From contig NZ_CP011479.1 in NCBI RefSeq assembly GCF_001011155.1, positions 762,501 through 826,500 of the forward strand: a DNA stretch of 64,000 nucleotides. Direction: 5' to 3'. Below are positions 1 to 9,607 of this stretch, one piece after another (position 1 is the stretch's first letter; each line of letters starts with the position of its first letter). Under the pieces are notes generated by a model, which was not told the origin of the DNA, searched no databases, and was given only the letters and a program-made list of their open reading frames with translations. The stretch is from Hoeflea sp. IMCC20628 (GTDB lineage Bacteria; Pseudomonadota; Alphaproteobacteria; Rhizobiales; Rhizobiaceae). Made by a program: the position numbers and the translations under genes.

Positions 1-151
1 ACACACTCCACATGAGGGCTACGATGAGGAGAGTCATTCCCAAGGAAAAAACAGCGGACGTCTCTTCTGTCGGTTTGATGGCTTTCATGACGATTTCGCA
101 GTTCTCGCTACGGCAGGTTTTCGCCAAGGACGAGGTGAAGAACGCAGGCAT
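1..151 (-). CDS. Partial small membrane protein, cut by the left window edge
   Basis: An open frame reads off the left edge with 50 codons visible. The ATG at 151 is preceded by a strong AGGAGG ribosome site 8 bases upstream, which is the main reason to believe it. A second ATG lies at 88. Residues 33-50 are hydrophobic and could start a membrane segment; two cysteines sit near residues 13 and 18. I do not recognise the family, and with the 3' end missing no role can be assigned. The start could also be a chance frame. Confidence 0.35.
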   Translation of the reverse strand, partial: MPAFFTSSLAKTCRSENCEIVMKAIKPTEETSAVFSLGMTLLIVALMWSV

Positions 152-377
152 ACGTCATCCCTCCTGGCAAACATCATTGCCCGGCTAAGTTGGTAAACCT
201 TCACGCAATTGGCTTTCAGCAACGGCACGATCTGGTGGAGGCGGAGGTTGGGTGCGTGTTCTTCCACCAGGTCGCGTTGAACCACTCCCTGCCGACGCTG
301 TCGTTGAGAGGGTGTTGCGCACCTGACAAGGGTTTCTCGGCCAGGCCACTCATGTGCTGGATTTTGTGCTTGATTGA

Positions 378-410
378 ACGCTAGCGCAGCAAAAATGCGC
401 TAGCGTTTTT
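378..410 (+). terminator. Perfect 11-bp stem-loop with T-run
   Basis: Arms ACGCTAGCGCA (378-388) and TGCGCTAGCGT (396-406) pair perfectly around a 7-base loop and run into TTTTT on the plus strand. On the minus strand it lies just past the stop of the 415-777 gene but has no U-run, so it may act in both directions. Confidence 0.6.
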
Positions 411-414
411 CAAA

Positions 415-777
415 TCAGCCTGCTTTGGGAGGCGGAGGGCCATCATTGGGAACGCAGGCGGTCTGACCCTCGGGGACTTTGCGACATGTGCCGTCGATTT
501 CCGCACCACGGCGCGTATCGGTGAAGCTGCAGCTGGTGTTTTCTGATTTGCCCTGACAAGCGCTTAGCGCTTCTTTAGGGGGCGGGCCTGGCCGGTTTTC
601 ATTCTGCGGCGGCGCTTTGCTCTGCGCCAGTATCACAGCGTTATCCCATCGGGATAGGGTATCTGCAAAGGCGGTCGTCGCCACGCTCAAAGAGCAAAGA
701 GACGTTGCAGCAAGAATGATGAGCAGTGAAACCCTGCTCGCAGAATGGCGGTATCGGTTTTCTGATTTCATGTTCAT
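415..777 (-). CDS. Small exported cysteine-containing protein
   Basis: A 120-residue protein starting MNMKSENRY. Residues 16-38 form a signal peptide ending near TAFA. The mature part is proline-rich (PPPKEALSACQGK) and carries four cysteines in the pattern ACQGK...SCSF...GTC...ACVP, probably two disulfides in the periplasm or outside the cell. Small proteins with this cysteine pattern occur widely in proteobacteria without assigned function. The frame extends upstream to 927, but that part lacks signal-peptide character, so I start at 777. The ribosome site is weak (GGGA), and the second Met two codons on is an alternative. The 378-410 hairpin follows the stop. Confidence 0.6.
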   Translation of the reverse strand: MNMKSENRYRHSASRVSLLIILAATSLCSLSVATTAFADTLSRWDNAVILAQSKAPPQNENRPGPPPKEALSACQGKSENTSCSFTDTRRGAEIDGTCRKVPEGQTACVPNDGPPPPKAG

Positions 778-1304
778 TTCAAAATCCCATTTGTTTGTTT
801 TTCCAAGGTGCGGGACATGTGCCCGCCAGAGAAAACCAACTCGGTTGGCCGGCTGGCAAACATCGGGGTGTTCGCCGAACCGGTGAGACTGAAATGCCGG
901 GCATGGCGCAACAAAACCATCAGCCAAAAGATGGTGGGACGGTTTTCAAACCAAAGACCCACGGCCGTAAACCGAAGTTATACGCCAACTCAAAACCAGA
1001 GCTTCGAGTTGGGGGCAGCCTACCTATTGCTGGCCAAAAACAATTCACGGCCCATCGGGGCCGGGCGATATCGCTGCGGTGGTGATACATCGGGATAGAC
1101 AGGATGGCGAAGGCATCGGTAAATCCGACGCCCACTCTCAACCAGCGGAACGCCGTTGGCATTTGCGGCAGCTATGGGCGCGAAAACGCCAACCGTTTAG
1201 GGGCGGGGTAGGCCTCCAAACGGTCCTTTCACCTTGCCAGATCAATGGGCTCTGATGCTGGTGCGCGCGGAATTTCATTGAAGCTTTAGCGGCGACCCAT
1301 GGCT
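778..1304. other. Intergenic, no supported gene
   Basis: 527 bases. Short overlapping frames exist on both strands, but none has a convincing ribosome site, signal sequence or recognisable family. It presumably holds the promoter of the 415-777 gene. Confidence 0.5.
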
Positions 1305-1796
1305 TCAGGGTTGTGCGAACAATGCCTCGAGCCGGGCGCGGTTCTTGCCGAAATCACTTTTGCCCAGTTGTGCGCGTGAATAGGCCATCACCCCGGTACG
1401 GCCGTCCGCCATGGTCACGGCCTCGAGGTGGATCACATCGGGAAACCGCATCAGCGCGGAGTAGGTGACAAACCGTGCCTTGGCCGGGTTGGTGCCGTCA
1501 TCAACCCTTCTGGATCGCGGGTCGGTGGCGGCAAGCCTCTGCGATAACTGCTCAATAACGTCTGCCGGGGCTTCATTGACCGGGGCAATAGTAAAATCCG
1601 GTTCAGTGCAGAGGCCGGGAGAGCAGGCGAGTGCGTCATTGGCGGTCGGACTGCGTTTGCCATCGGTGAAATCGTGCTGGCCACCGTCGGCAGGTCCGGC
1701 GATCATTTCCCAGCTGCGCTCCCGCCCGATCAGCACGAACGCGAGCAATGCAACGCCGATGAGCGCGACGACGCCCAGTAAGATTGTCTTCAACAT
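1305..1796 (-). CDS. DUF1499 family membrane-anchored protein
   Basis: A 163-residue protein. Residues 1-24 are a hydrophobic N-terminal anchor (LLGVVALIGVALLAFVLIG). The rest matches DUF1499: a CSPGLC segment, then RFVTYSALMRFPDVIH and a C-terminal RAQLGKSDFGKNRARLEAL helix. The role of DUF1499 is unknown, although it is common in alphaproteobacteria. It lies 70 bases downstream of the sugar-dehydrogenase gene on the same strand, so the two may be co-transcribed. The frame is open to 1916, inside the neighbour's 3' end, but the ATG at 1796 puts the anchor at the N-terminus and is preferred. Confidence 0.75.
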   Translation of the reverse strand: MLKTILLGVVALIGVALLAFVLIGRERSWEMIAGPADGGQHDFTDGKRSPTANDALACSPGLCTEPDFTIAPVNEAPADVIEQLSQRLAATDPRSRRVDDGTNPAKARFVTYSALMRFPDVIHLEAVTMADGRTGVMAYSRAQLGKSDFGKNRARLEALFAQP

Positions 1797-1866
1797 GATG
1801 GTAATAGGGCCTTTCAGACGCCGGTCATTGTCGCGCTCGGGCGAGACCAGCAGGATATGTAAAAAT

Positions 1867-3036
1867 TCATTCGATGGGGTCAGGTGTCCGCGATATCCGC
1901 AACACTGCACCGTCATCCTCGTCGGTCACCATGAGCACCGCACCGTCAGGGGCGACGCGGACATCACGAATGCGACCGTAATTTCCCTTGAACAGCCGTT
2001 CCTCCGACAGCACTTCTCCGGATTCGTCGTCGAGGTCAAGCCGCACCAGCATCTGGAATTTGAGAGCGCCCACCAGAAGGTCGCCATCCCATTCGGGAAA
2101 CATCTCGCCGCGGTAGACGGCCATGCCGCCCGGCGCAATCGAGGGATCCCAATAATGAACCGGTTGTTCAAACCCTTCGGCGGCGCTGCCGATGCCGATT
2201 TCCGCGCCGCTGTAGTGGCGCCCATAGGAAATCACCGGCCAGCCGTAATTGCGGCCCGCTTGAGGACGATTGACTTCGTCTCCGCCACGGGCGCCGTGTT
2301 CAACCGAGTAAAGAACGCCGGTCGTTGGATCAATGTCGAGACCCTGCGCGTTACGATGGCCCTTGGACCAGAGTTCAGCCGCGCCGCCGCCCGCATGGGG
2401 ATTGTCCGCCGGGATGGTACCATCGGCGTTTAGGTGCAGCACTGCGCCGGCGTGATCGTCCGGATCCTGCGCCCGTTCGCTTTCGCCGCGATCGCCGATG
2501 GTAAAAAACAGGGTGCCGTCCGTGGCCACCGCTATGCGCGAGCCAAAGTGCCGGCCGACATCGGAGAACCGGTTCATCCGGAAAATTTCTGTCACATCGG
2601 TGAGCGCCGTCCCGTCTTGCGTCAGGCGGGCACGGGCGATTGCCGTGCCATAGCCACCGTCGCCGCTGGCGCTGTAGCTCAGGAAAATCAAGCGGCTGGT
2701 GGCGAAGTCAGCAGCCAGCGCGATGTCGAGCAAGCCGCCCTGGCCATGCGCAGCGACTTCGGGCAAACCGGAAATCGGCGCCGATACCTTGCCGTCTCGC
2801 AGCATTCGCAATGTGCCGCTTCGCTCGCTGACGAGAATTGTGCCGTCTGGCAATGGCTCGACGCCCCAGGGGTGGTCGAGGCCGGAGGCGAGCACTTCGA
2901 CATCGACGCTTACCTCATGGGTGGGAATGGTTTCGCGCGCCGTGACAGGGAATGCGACAGCCGACGAAAGGATCGTCAGGAGGGCGATGACGGCGGGGAT
3001 GCGCCTGCGTCGTGTCTGAGCGATCTGGTCTGGCAT
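1867..3036 (-). CDS. PQQ-dependent sugar (glucose/sorbosone) dehydrogenase
   Basis: A 389-residue soluble-type quinoprotein with a signal peptide (about residues 1-33), so periplasmic. It has the six-bladed propeller signatures of the GSDH/YliI family: LASGLDHPWGVEPLPDG near the mature N-terminus, FFTIGDRGE, WSKGHRNAQGLDIDP and VEHGARGGDEVN, which form the calcium and PQQ pocket. It would oxidise aldose sugars and pass electrons to the respiratory chain. The true sugar cannot be told from sequence, and many relatives are uncharacterised. It is divergent from the 3164-3673 gene and upstream of the DUF1499 gene. No PQQ biosynthesis genes are visible here. Confidence 0.88.
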   Translation of the reverse strand: MPDQIAQTRRRRIPAVIALLTILSSAVAFPVTARETIPTHEVSVDVEVLASGLDHPWGVEPLPDGTILVSERSGTLRMLRDGKVSAPISGLPEVAAHGQGGLLDIALAADFATSRLIFLSYSASGDGGYGTAIARARLTQDGTALTDVTEIFRMNRFSDVGRHFGSRIAVATDGTLFFTIGDRGESERAQDPDDHAGAVLHLNADGTIPADNPHAGGGAAELWSKGHRNAQGLDIDPTTGVLYSVEHGARGGDEVNRPQAGRNYGWPVISYGRHYSGAEIGIGSAAEGFEQPVHYWDPSIAPGGMAVYRGEMFPEWDGDLLVGALKFQMLVRLDLDDESGEVLSEERLFKGNYGRIRDVRVAPDGAVLMVTDEDDGAVLRISRTPDPIE

Positions 3037-3163
3037 GGGTCACCTCTTCTGCGGTCCTGACCTGTTGTATGCCATCCATATGGGGCATCGGGAAGGCGGG
3101 AAAAGCCCCCGACGCACAAAGCTCTCGCGTGACGAGCGAAAAAATACGGCTACACTTGTCACG

Positions 3164-3673
3164 ATGGAACCCGTCGATTCGCAATTTGAACCGAAAAACA
3201 TGGATGCCGGGCAGATTCAGCAGCATCGGGTCGCCTGGCGCGCCAACGCAATCGCCCTGTTTCTGCCAGGGTTGGCGGTGGCTGCAGGCTATGGCGGCCT
3301 ATGGCTGGTACTGTATCTGGATGGCCGGGGTGCCGGGGCTCTGGCGCGTGTCAGCCTGATGGTCCTGGTAATTGGTGTGCCGCTTCTGCTTGCCCATGCG
3401 GGGCTGCGGTTATCGACCACGCGGTTGACGCTGCGCGGCACCCATCTGGAAGCTCATCCGGGGTTTCCGTCGCGTGATCCGGTGATCGTTGCTTATCCGG
3501 CGGTGACCAGGCTTTCGCTGCGCCGCGGACTGTCGGGCTGGATCACCGGCGCCGGATCTCTGGTGATCGAGCGCGAGAATGGCGCGCCGGTGATCATCCC
3601 GGGGCTGTCACATCCCGACGCCGCGCTGGCGGAACTGTCCGCCCACCGGGCCTCATTCAGCAAGCCGGGTTGA
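3164..3673 (+). CDS. Membrane protein with PH-like domain
   Basis: A 169-residue protein. Two hydrophobic segments (about residues 25-50 and 60-78) are followed by a beta-rich cytoplasmic part (LTLRGTHLEAHPGF, VIVAYPAVTRLSLRRG, AGSLVIERENG) typical of bacterial PH-like membrane proteins. Function unknown. The frame is open from 3035, but that upstream part overlaps the start of the divergent dehydrogenase gene, so the ATG at 3164 is chosen. The last 17 bases overlap the 3' end of the convergent 3657-3911 gene. Confidence 0.6.
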   Translation: MEPVDSQFEPKNMDAGQIQQHRVAWRANAIALFLPGLAVAAGYGGLWLVLYLDGRGAGALARVSLMVLVIGVPLLLAHAGLRLSTTRLTLRGTHLEAHPGFPSRDPVIVAYPAVTRLSLRRGLSGWITGAGSLVIERENGAPVIIPGLSHPDAALAELSAHRASFSKPG

Positions 3674-3911
3674 CGGGACTGGCAGCGTCTGGCCGGAATG
3701 TCTGAAGCGGATGTTTGGCAGGCTGGATCTTGTGGGCGGCGGGAACCGGTTGGTGAAGACCGGCGTCAGGCTGCGCACGCGCCTGCATCACCAGCACGGA
3801 CAGCAGCAATAGGCAGCCCATCAGCGCCATCAACGCGATCCTCAGGATGGTGACGCTTTCGCGCCGGGCGGATTTGTAAAGCAGGAAGTCATCATCCGGA
3901 AGCATGGTCAT
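3657..3911 (-). CDS. Small single-span membrane protein, unknown
   Basis: An 84-residue protein, MTMLPDDDF at the start, with one strong hydrophobic segment (about residues 25-45, LRIALMALMGCLLLLSVLVM) and a proline-rich tail. No family recognised. The ATG at 3905 is an equally good start. It lies 107 bases downstream of the EAL-domain gene on the same strand and overlaps the convergent PH-like gene by 17 bases. Confidence 0.5.
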   Translation of the reverse strand: MTMLPDDDFLLYKSARRESVTILRIALMALMGCLLLLSVLVMQARAQPDAGLHQPVPAAHKIQPAKHPLQTFRPDAASPVNPAC

Positions 3912-4018
3912 TGCCCGTTCTCTGTTGTTCGAGAACCAGATAAGCTCCGGAACGCGTCGCCAATCAGTCCAGATTGTGGCGCAGCCGGATTTTTGTAGTG
4001 GCAAGATTGTGTATCAGG

Positions 4019-4957
4019 TTAACGACTGCGCTTGCCGAAGGTCGCGGTGCGAGGCGGGAGGTAGGGCCGCTGAGAGACTGCCTCGGCGTAAACCGGCGGC
4101 TTGGCTCCCTGCGTCGTCAGACTTGCCTGCCGGTGTGTCACATCGCCCATTTGGGACGTCTCGGGTTCCGGAAACCTGTCATCAAACGTCCGCGGGACGA
4201 TTTCAGGCCGCGCCAGGGCATATCCCTGCATCAACGGAACGCCGATCTGCTGGCAGAATTCGACCTGATGGTCTTCCTCAAGCCCTTCGAACAGCACCGT
4301 GATGCCACGCGCCAGGAACTGTTCCACCATCAGCTTGAGCAATCCCATGCCCGCGGATGTTTCGGTGAAGCGGCGCACCCATGCTGCGTCGAATTTGAGG
4401 ACGTCAGGATTGAGATCATCCACCCGTTTGGAATCGGAATCGTCGGCGCCGAAATCATCCACCGCAATCCTGAACAGCCGCGAACGCAACCCCTCGACCA
4501 ACCGGTTGAGCACGTCCTCGTCGCCACTGCCCTGTTCGGTGATTTCACAGACAATGCGTCCGGGTCTCAATCCCGCCCGTACGGTGATGTCGACCATCCG
4601 GTCGACTTCTGCATCGATGTCGGCAACGGCGTCGAACAGGCCCGGATTGAAGTTGATGAAAAGCCGGGCCTTCTTGCGGTTGAGTTTGCCCATGTTGAGG
4701 ATGTGCAATTCCCGGCACAGCGTGTCGACAGCGACCGCGTCGGATTTTTCGACCAGTGAGAAGAAATGCCCCGGCGATACTGGTTTGCCGTCGCGTTGCG
4801 CGCGGATGAGTGCCTCAAAAGCCTCGATTGTCAGGTGGCCTTCTTCATTCTGGCTGAAGATCGGCTGAAACGCGGAGCGCAGCACAAAGGGACCGTAAGA
4901 GGTGGCATAAAAACCCCGGTCGTCTTGCAGAAAGTGCGGTTCGCGACGCCCTGGCAT
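4019..4957 (-). CDS. EAL-domain cyclic-di-GMP phosphodiesterase
   Basis: About 312 residues, essentially one EAL domain (residues 25-260), which hydrolyses cyclic di-GMP to pGpG. The catalytic signatures look intact: EAL at 48-50 (EAFEALIR), FINFNP, CEITEQ, the metal-binding DDFGADDS, LKFDAAW, FEGLEE and QGYALARP. There is no GGDEF or membrane segment, so it is probably a soluble active phosphodiesterase. The ~50-residue tail is low-complexity and ends in basic residues. The start is uncertain. The frame is open to 5401, over aatA; 4957 has GGAG about 10 bases upstream, and 5062 is an alternative that adds 35 residues. Confidence 0.82.
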   Translation of the reverse strand: MPGRREPHFLQDDRGFYATSYGPFVLRSAFQPIFSQNEEGHLTIEAFEALIRAQRDGKPVSPGHFFSLVEKSDAVAVDTLCRELHILNMGKLNRKKARLFINFNPGLFDAVADIDAEVDRMVDITVRAGLRPGRIVCEITEQGSGDEDVLNRLVEGLRSRLFRIAVDDFGADDSDSKRVDDLNPDVLKFDAAWVRRFTETSAGMGLLKLMVEQFLARGITVLFEGLEEDHQVEFCQQIGVPLMQGYALARPEIVPRTFDDRFPEPETSQMGDVTHRQASLTTQGAKPPVYAEAVSQRPYLPPRTATFGKRSR

Positions 4958-5084
4958 TGCGCACAGGTCTCCGGTTGGCAAACGGATATGAACAGTTATC
5001 CTAACCCCCAAACCTTTCGCCGGCGTTAATTCTCCTGTCCGAACCGGCTTGACGGCTTGCATCGGTGGCCCCATTGCGACATAG

Positions 5085-6347
<1,263 letters not shown>

Positions 6348-6397
6348 CCAGCAATATAACCAGCAATCCGGGGGAAGCATATTCCCGGACCCGCATG

Positions 6398-6425
6398 ACG
6401 GCCGCCTTCAACGGGCGGCCGTTTT
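6398..6425 (+). terminator. Rho-independent terminator of aatA
   Basis: ACGGCCGCC and GGCGGCCGT form a 9-bp stem around a short loop, followed by TTTT. It ends 3 bases before the stop of the convergent DUF2177 gene, so it may serve both. Confidence 0.8.
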
Positions 6426-6428
6426 GGT

Positions 6429-6833
6429 TCAAGTCCAGCGCAGCAGCCAGTAGCCGACTGCCGAAGCGGCTGTCGTGAGCAGTGTGCCCCAGGCCATGTC
6501 GACCAGACTCATCGTCAGCGGCCAGTTCTTCAGCGTCGCCAGATTGGTGATGTCGTAGGTTCCGTAGGCGGCGAAGCCGAGGATGGCGCCGAGCATCAGC
6601 GCGTCGGTGAGCGAACCGGAGCGGGCTGCTGCGGACGAGGCAAGGATGACCACTGCGCCGGAATACATCACATAAAACAGGGCGGCGATCGCCAGGCGCG
6701 GCTGGTCAAGCATGAGATCGCCGAGCTGGCGGCTGTAAAACCCCTTGGCGACAAGGCCGAGCCAGATGGCGTCTATGGCGAGGATGAAGGCTGCGGTCCC
6801 TGCCCATGCCGTGAGAAAACCGGCCGGGATCAT
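6429..6833 (-). CDS. DUF2177 membrane protein
   Basis: A 134-residue integral membrane protein with four hydrophobic segments. It matches DUF2177 in the pattern AIDAIWLGLVAKGFY near the start, YGTYDITNLATLKNWP in the middle and VDMAWGTLLTTAAS near the end. The function of the family is unknown. It is convergent with aatA, and its stop lies just past that gene's terminator. Confidence 0.85.
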   Translation of the reverse strand: MIPAGFLTAWAGTAAFILAIDAIWLGLVAKGFYSRQLGDLMLDQPRLAIAALFYVMYSGAVVILASSAAARSGSLTDALMLGAILGFAAYGTYDITNLATLKNWPLTMSLVDMAWGTLLTTAASAVGYWLLRWT

Positions 6834-6946
6834 TGCTCAGCCTCCGCCAGTGGCGCTGCGTGAAGGCGTGACACCGCGAGGTGCTGCCGGGTTTGGATCA
6901 GGGTCATGGGAAGGCCTCTCTGTGGGGGTGGATGCCTTCGTGTACG

Positions 6947-7885
6947 TCAGGTCGCCTCGGACGGATCAGCTCTTGCTCCACCTGCGTAGGTTTGGGGTAC
7001 CAGAACTCTCAGTGCGCCGGCGTGGCAGATGCATTCCACCTCTTGCTCCAGCGGAATGATCTCGCCATCAATCGCTGCCTTGGTGCCGCGACGCAGGTTG
7101 GGAAATCTCAGGGTGACCTTTTGCGCCGACTCGACCGTCATGTCGGGATCTTCCTTCAGCCTGCCTATGATCGCATGCAGCGTCATCCGCAGCACCGTGC
7201 TCGATTCGAGCGCGCCGGACCGGTAAAGCCCCAAAACGCCCTCATCGAGCACTGCCGCATAGGACAGCGGGGTGTCTCCAAACAGATTGTTGGATACTGA
7301 GACGACAGACACGATCTGGCGGTCGCGCAGCGAATCGGTCTCCACCTCAACGCCGAAACGCGGCGGCTTCATGATAACCCGGCCGAGGGTCTTGAGAGTG
7401 GAGGTAATCTTGCGCAGGCGGGTGGATGTGTCCAGCCGTGCTCGCTGGTGCACCAGGCGGGCATGCAGCCCCACTGAGAACTGATGAACAAAGGGACGGC
7501 CATTGGCCGTGGCGATATCAAGTTGCCGTTCGTCGGCTGTGGCAAGAGCTTCCAGGGCGTCTGTCGGATCGAGCGGTAGCCCGAGGCTTCGCGCAAACAG
7601 GTTCATGGTGCCCAGCGGAAGCACGCCCAGGGTCTTTCCGGATTTGAAACAGGACGCGGCCGCTGCCGAAATGGTGCCGTCGCCGCCACCTGCCACAATG
7701 GTTCCGGTATCCTTGTCGTCCGCGGCATCATTGAGCGCATCGACCAGATCCTTGCCGGAAACCAGACGCACCACGCAGTCGCCGCCGTTGCCGGACAGCT
7801 TGGAAGCCGCCATCTCGCCGAATTCCTGCGCATCCATTCCGCGAATGGTGCCGCCGTCCTGATTGAGGATCATGGTGATGCGCAT
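6947..7885 (-). CDS. Diacylglycerol/lipid kinase family protein
   Basis: A 312-residue protein starting MRITMILNQDGG. It has the DAGK catalytic fold: the nucleotide loop GTIVAGGGDGTISAAA, GVLPLGTMNLFARSL, and the C-terminal beta-sandwich region with AIDGEIIPLEQEVE. It probably phosphorylates a lipid (diacylglycerol, sphingoid or related) at the inner membrane; the substrate cannot be read from sequence. The frame is open to 8032, but only the ATG at 7885 fits the family N-terminus. It stands upstream of the DUF2177 gene on the same strand, 113 bases apart. Confidence 0.85.
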   Translation of the reverse strand: MRITMILNQDGGTIRGMDAQEFGEMAASKLSGNGGDCVVRLVSGKDLVDALNDAADDKDTGTIVAGGGDGTISAAAASCFKSGKTLGVLPLGTMNLFARSLGLPLDPTDALEALATADERQLDIATANGRPFVHQFSVGLHARLVHQRARLDTSTRLRKITSTLKTLGRVIMKPPRFGVEVETDSLRDRQIVSVVSVSNNLFGDTPLSYAAVLDEGVLGLYRSGALESSTVLRMTLHAIIGRLKEDPDMTVESAQKVTLRFPNLRRGTKAAIDGEIIPLEQEVECICHAGALRVLVPQTYAGGARADPSEAT

Positions 7886-8067
7886 TGAGACTCCGTGAGC
7901 ATGAATGAGGCAAGTTGAGTATCTGCATGCGCGAGCATGGCGGATGCTCACCACTATTGCACGCCATGTAGAACATTGCAGCGGGCCCGAAGTTCCATGA
8001 CACCTTTCGAATTCTGCGGATTGCGCGGGCACCGGCGGCGTGGATCGTTCCGGCAGGCATCAGGCGA

Positions 8068-8430
8068 TCACCCCGTTTTCCGCGCGATCATTAGCTCAAC
8101 CCGTTTAAGCTCGCGAAGAATCCTGTCCGCCTGCATTTGCGGCATCAGGCTGGTCTTGAGGATGGTGGCGACAATCATCAGCGTTGCGGAGGGAACTCCC
8201 CATTTCAGCGCGGTCAGCACATCGCTTGCTGCGAAGAAATGCCAGCCGGTCCAGACAGCCAGACCGAACAGCGCGATCTGAACGATCATGATGACCCATG
8301 ATACCCAGCCGAGCTTGCCGGTGAACTGGCTGGCGCCAAGCGCAAACCAGCCCAGTTCCTTCGTCTCACGCAGGATATCGTCGTCTTGTTCGGAGAGGGC
8401 TTCCTCAATCAATCGGTCAAGTTTACTCAT
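8068..8430 (-). CDS. DUF6768 membrane protein paired with ECF sigma factor
   Basis: A 120-residue protein with a cytoplasmic N-terminal helix (MSKLDRLIEEALSEQDDD), two membrane segments (about residues 43-62 and 68-92) and a basic C-terminal helix (RILRELKRVELMIAR). It resembles DUF6768. Its start overlaps the stop of the upstream sigma-factor gene by 8 bases, which implies translational coupling. That arrangement is usual for membrane anti-sigma factors, but there is no zinc anti-sigma HxxxCxxC motif, so the regulatory role is only inferred from position. Confidence 0.7.
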   Translation of the reverse strand: MSKLDRLIEEALSEQDDDILRETKELGWFALGASQFTGKLGWVSWVIMIVQIALFGLAVWTGWHFFAASDVLTALKWGVPSATLMIVATILKTSLMPQMQADRILRELKRVELMIARKTG

Positions 8431-8974
8431 CTGGGATTCCTTTCAGGGCTTTGTTCAGTTTGGTTCGTGCATGCATCAGCCGCGTCTTGATGGTTCCGAC
8501 CGGCACATCCAGCGAGATGGCAACTTCGGCGACGCTCATGTCTTCAAGATAGAACAGTGAAATCGCGGCGGCCTGTGCAGGCGGCAGTGTCTTGATGGCC
8601 TGGCGTACGGCATGGGCGTCGGCAGCCGCGGATGCAGATTCGGCGATGCTCACATCGTCCACTGCCGCCACATCCGCGGCATGACGGCGGCGTTTGATAT
8701 TGGCAGCAATGATGCGCGCGGCGCGCCGGGTGACGATCCGGTAGGCCCAGGCCGGAAATGCCCGGTCATCGTGCAATCCCTTGAGACCCTTGAGGATCTC
8801 GATCCAGGCGTCCTGCATGGCATCCTGCGCGTCGTCGCGATTGCCCAGCAGCCGGTAGGCGTGACGCAACAGTCCAGGGCCACGCAACGCCGCCAGCCTG
8901 GCTATGGCCTTGCGATCGCCCAGCCGCGCGCCAGCCACCAGATATTCCTCGACAATGTTTTCGGTGCTGCGCAT
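8423..8974 (-). CDS. ECF-type RNA polymerase sigma factor
   Basis: A 183-residue sigma-70-family protein of the two-domain ECF class. Region 2 covers residues about 20-95 (LLRHAYRLLGNRDDAQDAMQ, PAWAYRIVTRRAARI). Region 4 covers about 125-178 with the helix-turn-helix LEDMSVAEVAISLDVPVGTI. It would direct polymerase to its own stress or envelope regulon. It heads a two-gene unit with the DUF6768 membrane protein, the likely candidate for its control. An ATG 6 codons upstream (8992) is an alternative start. Confidence 0.88.
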   Translation of the reverse strand: MRSTENIVEEYLVAGARLGDRKAIARLAALRGPGLLRHAYRLLGNRDDAQDAMQDAWIEILKGLKGLHDDRAFPAWAYRIVTRRAARIIAANIKRRRHAADVAAVDDVSIAESASAAADAHAVRQAIKTLPPAQAAAISLFYLEDMSVAEVAISLDVPVGTIKTRLMHARTKLNKALKGIPDE

Positions 8975-9073
8975 CCAGGCTTTCCTTGTCACGGACGCTA
9001 CATGGTGGCGTCAGATGACAATCCGGTTCAATGGCCGACCGAATAATTAGATTACCGAGTGGAAATGCAGCGC

Positions 9074-9193
9074 AAAAAAAATGGGCCTCGAGATTGCTCT
9101 CGGGCCCAATAGGTATGAAGGTCAAAAACCTCCAGAGGGGAACAGCTCATGCGGCGACACTGGGAGGAGTAGGCCGCCATGTATGCATCAGCT
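9074..9193 (-). ncRNA. CUCCUCCC-motif sRNA (ar14/cuckoo type), copy 1
   Basis: About 120 nt. A promoter with TTGCGC (9223-9228), a 17-base spacer and CATATC (9200-9205) predicts a 5' end near 9193. The RNA has a 6-bp stem GGCGGC/GUCGCC whose loop exposes CUCCUCCC (9162-9169), complementary to Shine-Dalgarno sequences. It ends in a strong hairpin (9083-9107) followed by eight U. These traits match the alphaproteobacterial ar14/cuckoo family, which is thought to pair with ribosome-binding sites of mRNAs. Ends are inferred, not mapped. Confidence 0.78.
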
Positions 9194-9280
9194 ATAAGCG
9201 ATATGGTGCTTTATTGGGCATTGCGCAAGGGATTGATGCGCATGGCAGCCATGTGAATACTGCATGCTTAAAGTATAGCG

Positions 9281-9400
9281 CAAAAAAATGGGCCTCGAGA
9301 TTGCTCTCGGGCCCAATAGGTATGAAGGTCAAAAACCTCCAGAGGGGAACAGTTCATGCGGCGGCACTGGGAGGAGTAGTCCGCCATGAATGCATCAACT
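9281..9400 (-). ncRNA. CUCCUCCC-motif sRNA, copy 2
   Basis: Same architecture shifted by 207 bases: -35 TTGCGC (9430-9435), -10 CATATG (9407-9412), CUCCUCCC at 9369-9376, terminator hairpin 9290-9314 and a seven-base U-run. A substitution turns the G-U pair of the first stem into G-C, while the loop motif is unchanged. The promoter -10 is slightly different, so expression may differ from copies 1 and 3. Confidence 0.77.
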
Positions 9401-9487
9401 GTGAGCCATATGGTGCTTTATTGTGCATTGCGCAAGGGTTTGATGCGCAGGGCAGCCATGCGAATACTGCATGCTTAAAATATAGGG

Positions 9488-9607
9488 CAAAAAAATGGGC
9501 CTCGAGATTGCTCTCGGGCCCAATAGGTATGAAGGTCAAAAACCTCCAGAGGGGAACAGCTCATGCGGCGACACTGGGAGGAGTAGGCCGCCAAGTATGC
9601 ATCAGCT
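9488..9607 (-). ncRNA. CUCCUCCC-motif sRNA, copy 3
   Basis: Third copy: -35 TTGTAC (9637-9642), 17-base spacer, -10 CATATC (9614-9619), CUCCUCCC at 9576-9583, terminator hairpin 9497-9521 and U-run. The sRNA body is nearly identical to copy 1, whereas the sequence upstream of the -35 is the most diverged of the three. Confidence 0.77.

Noticed and set aside
190-384. A 64-codon plus-strand frame near the left edge
   Set aside because: No ribosome site or family; opposite frames of similar length overlap it.
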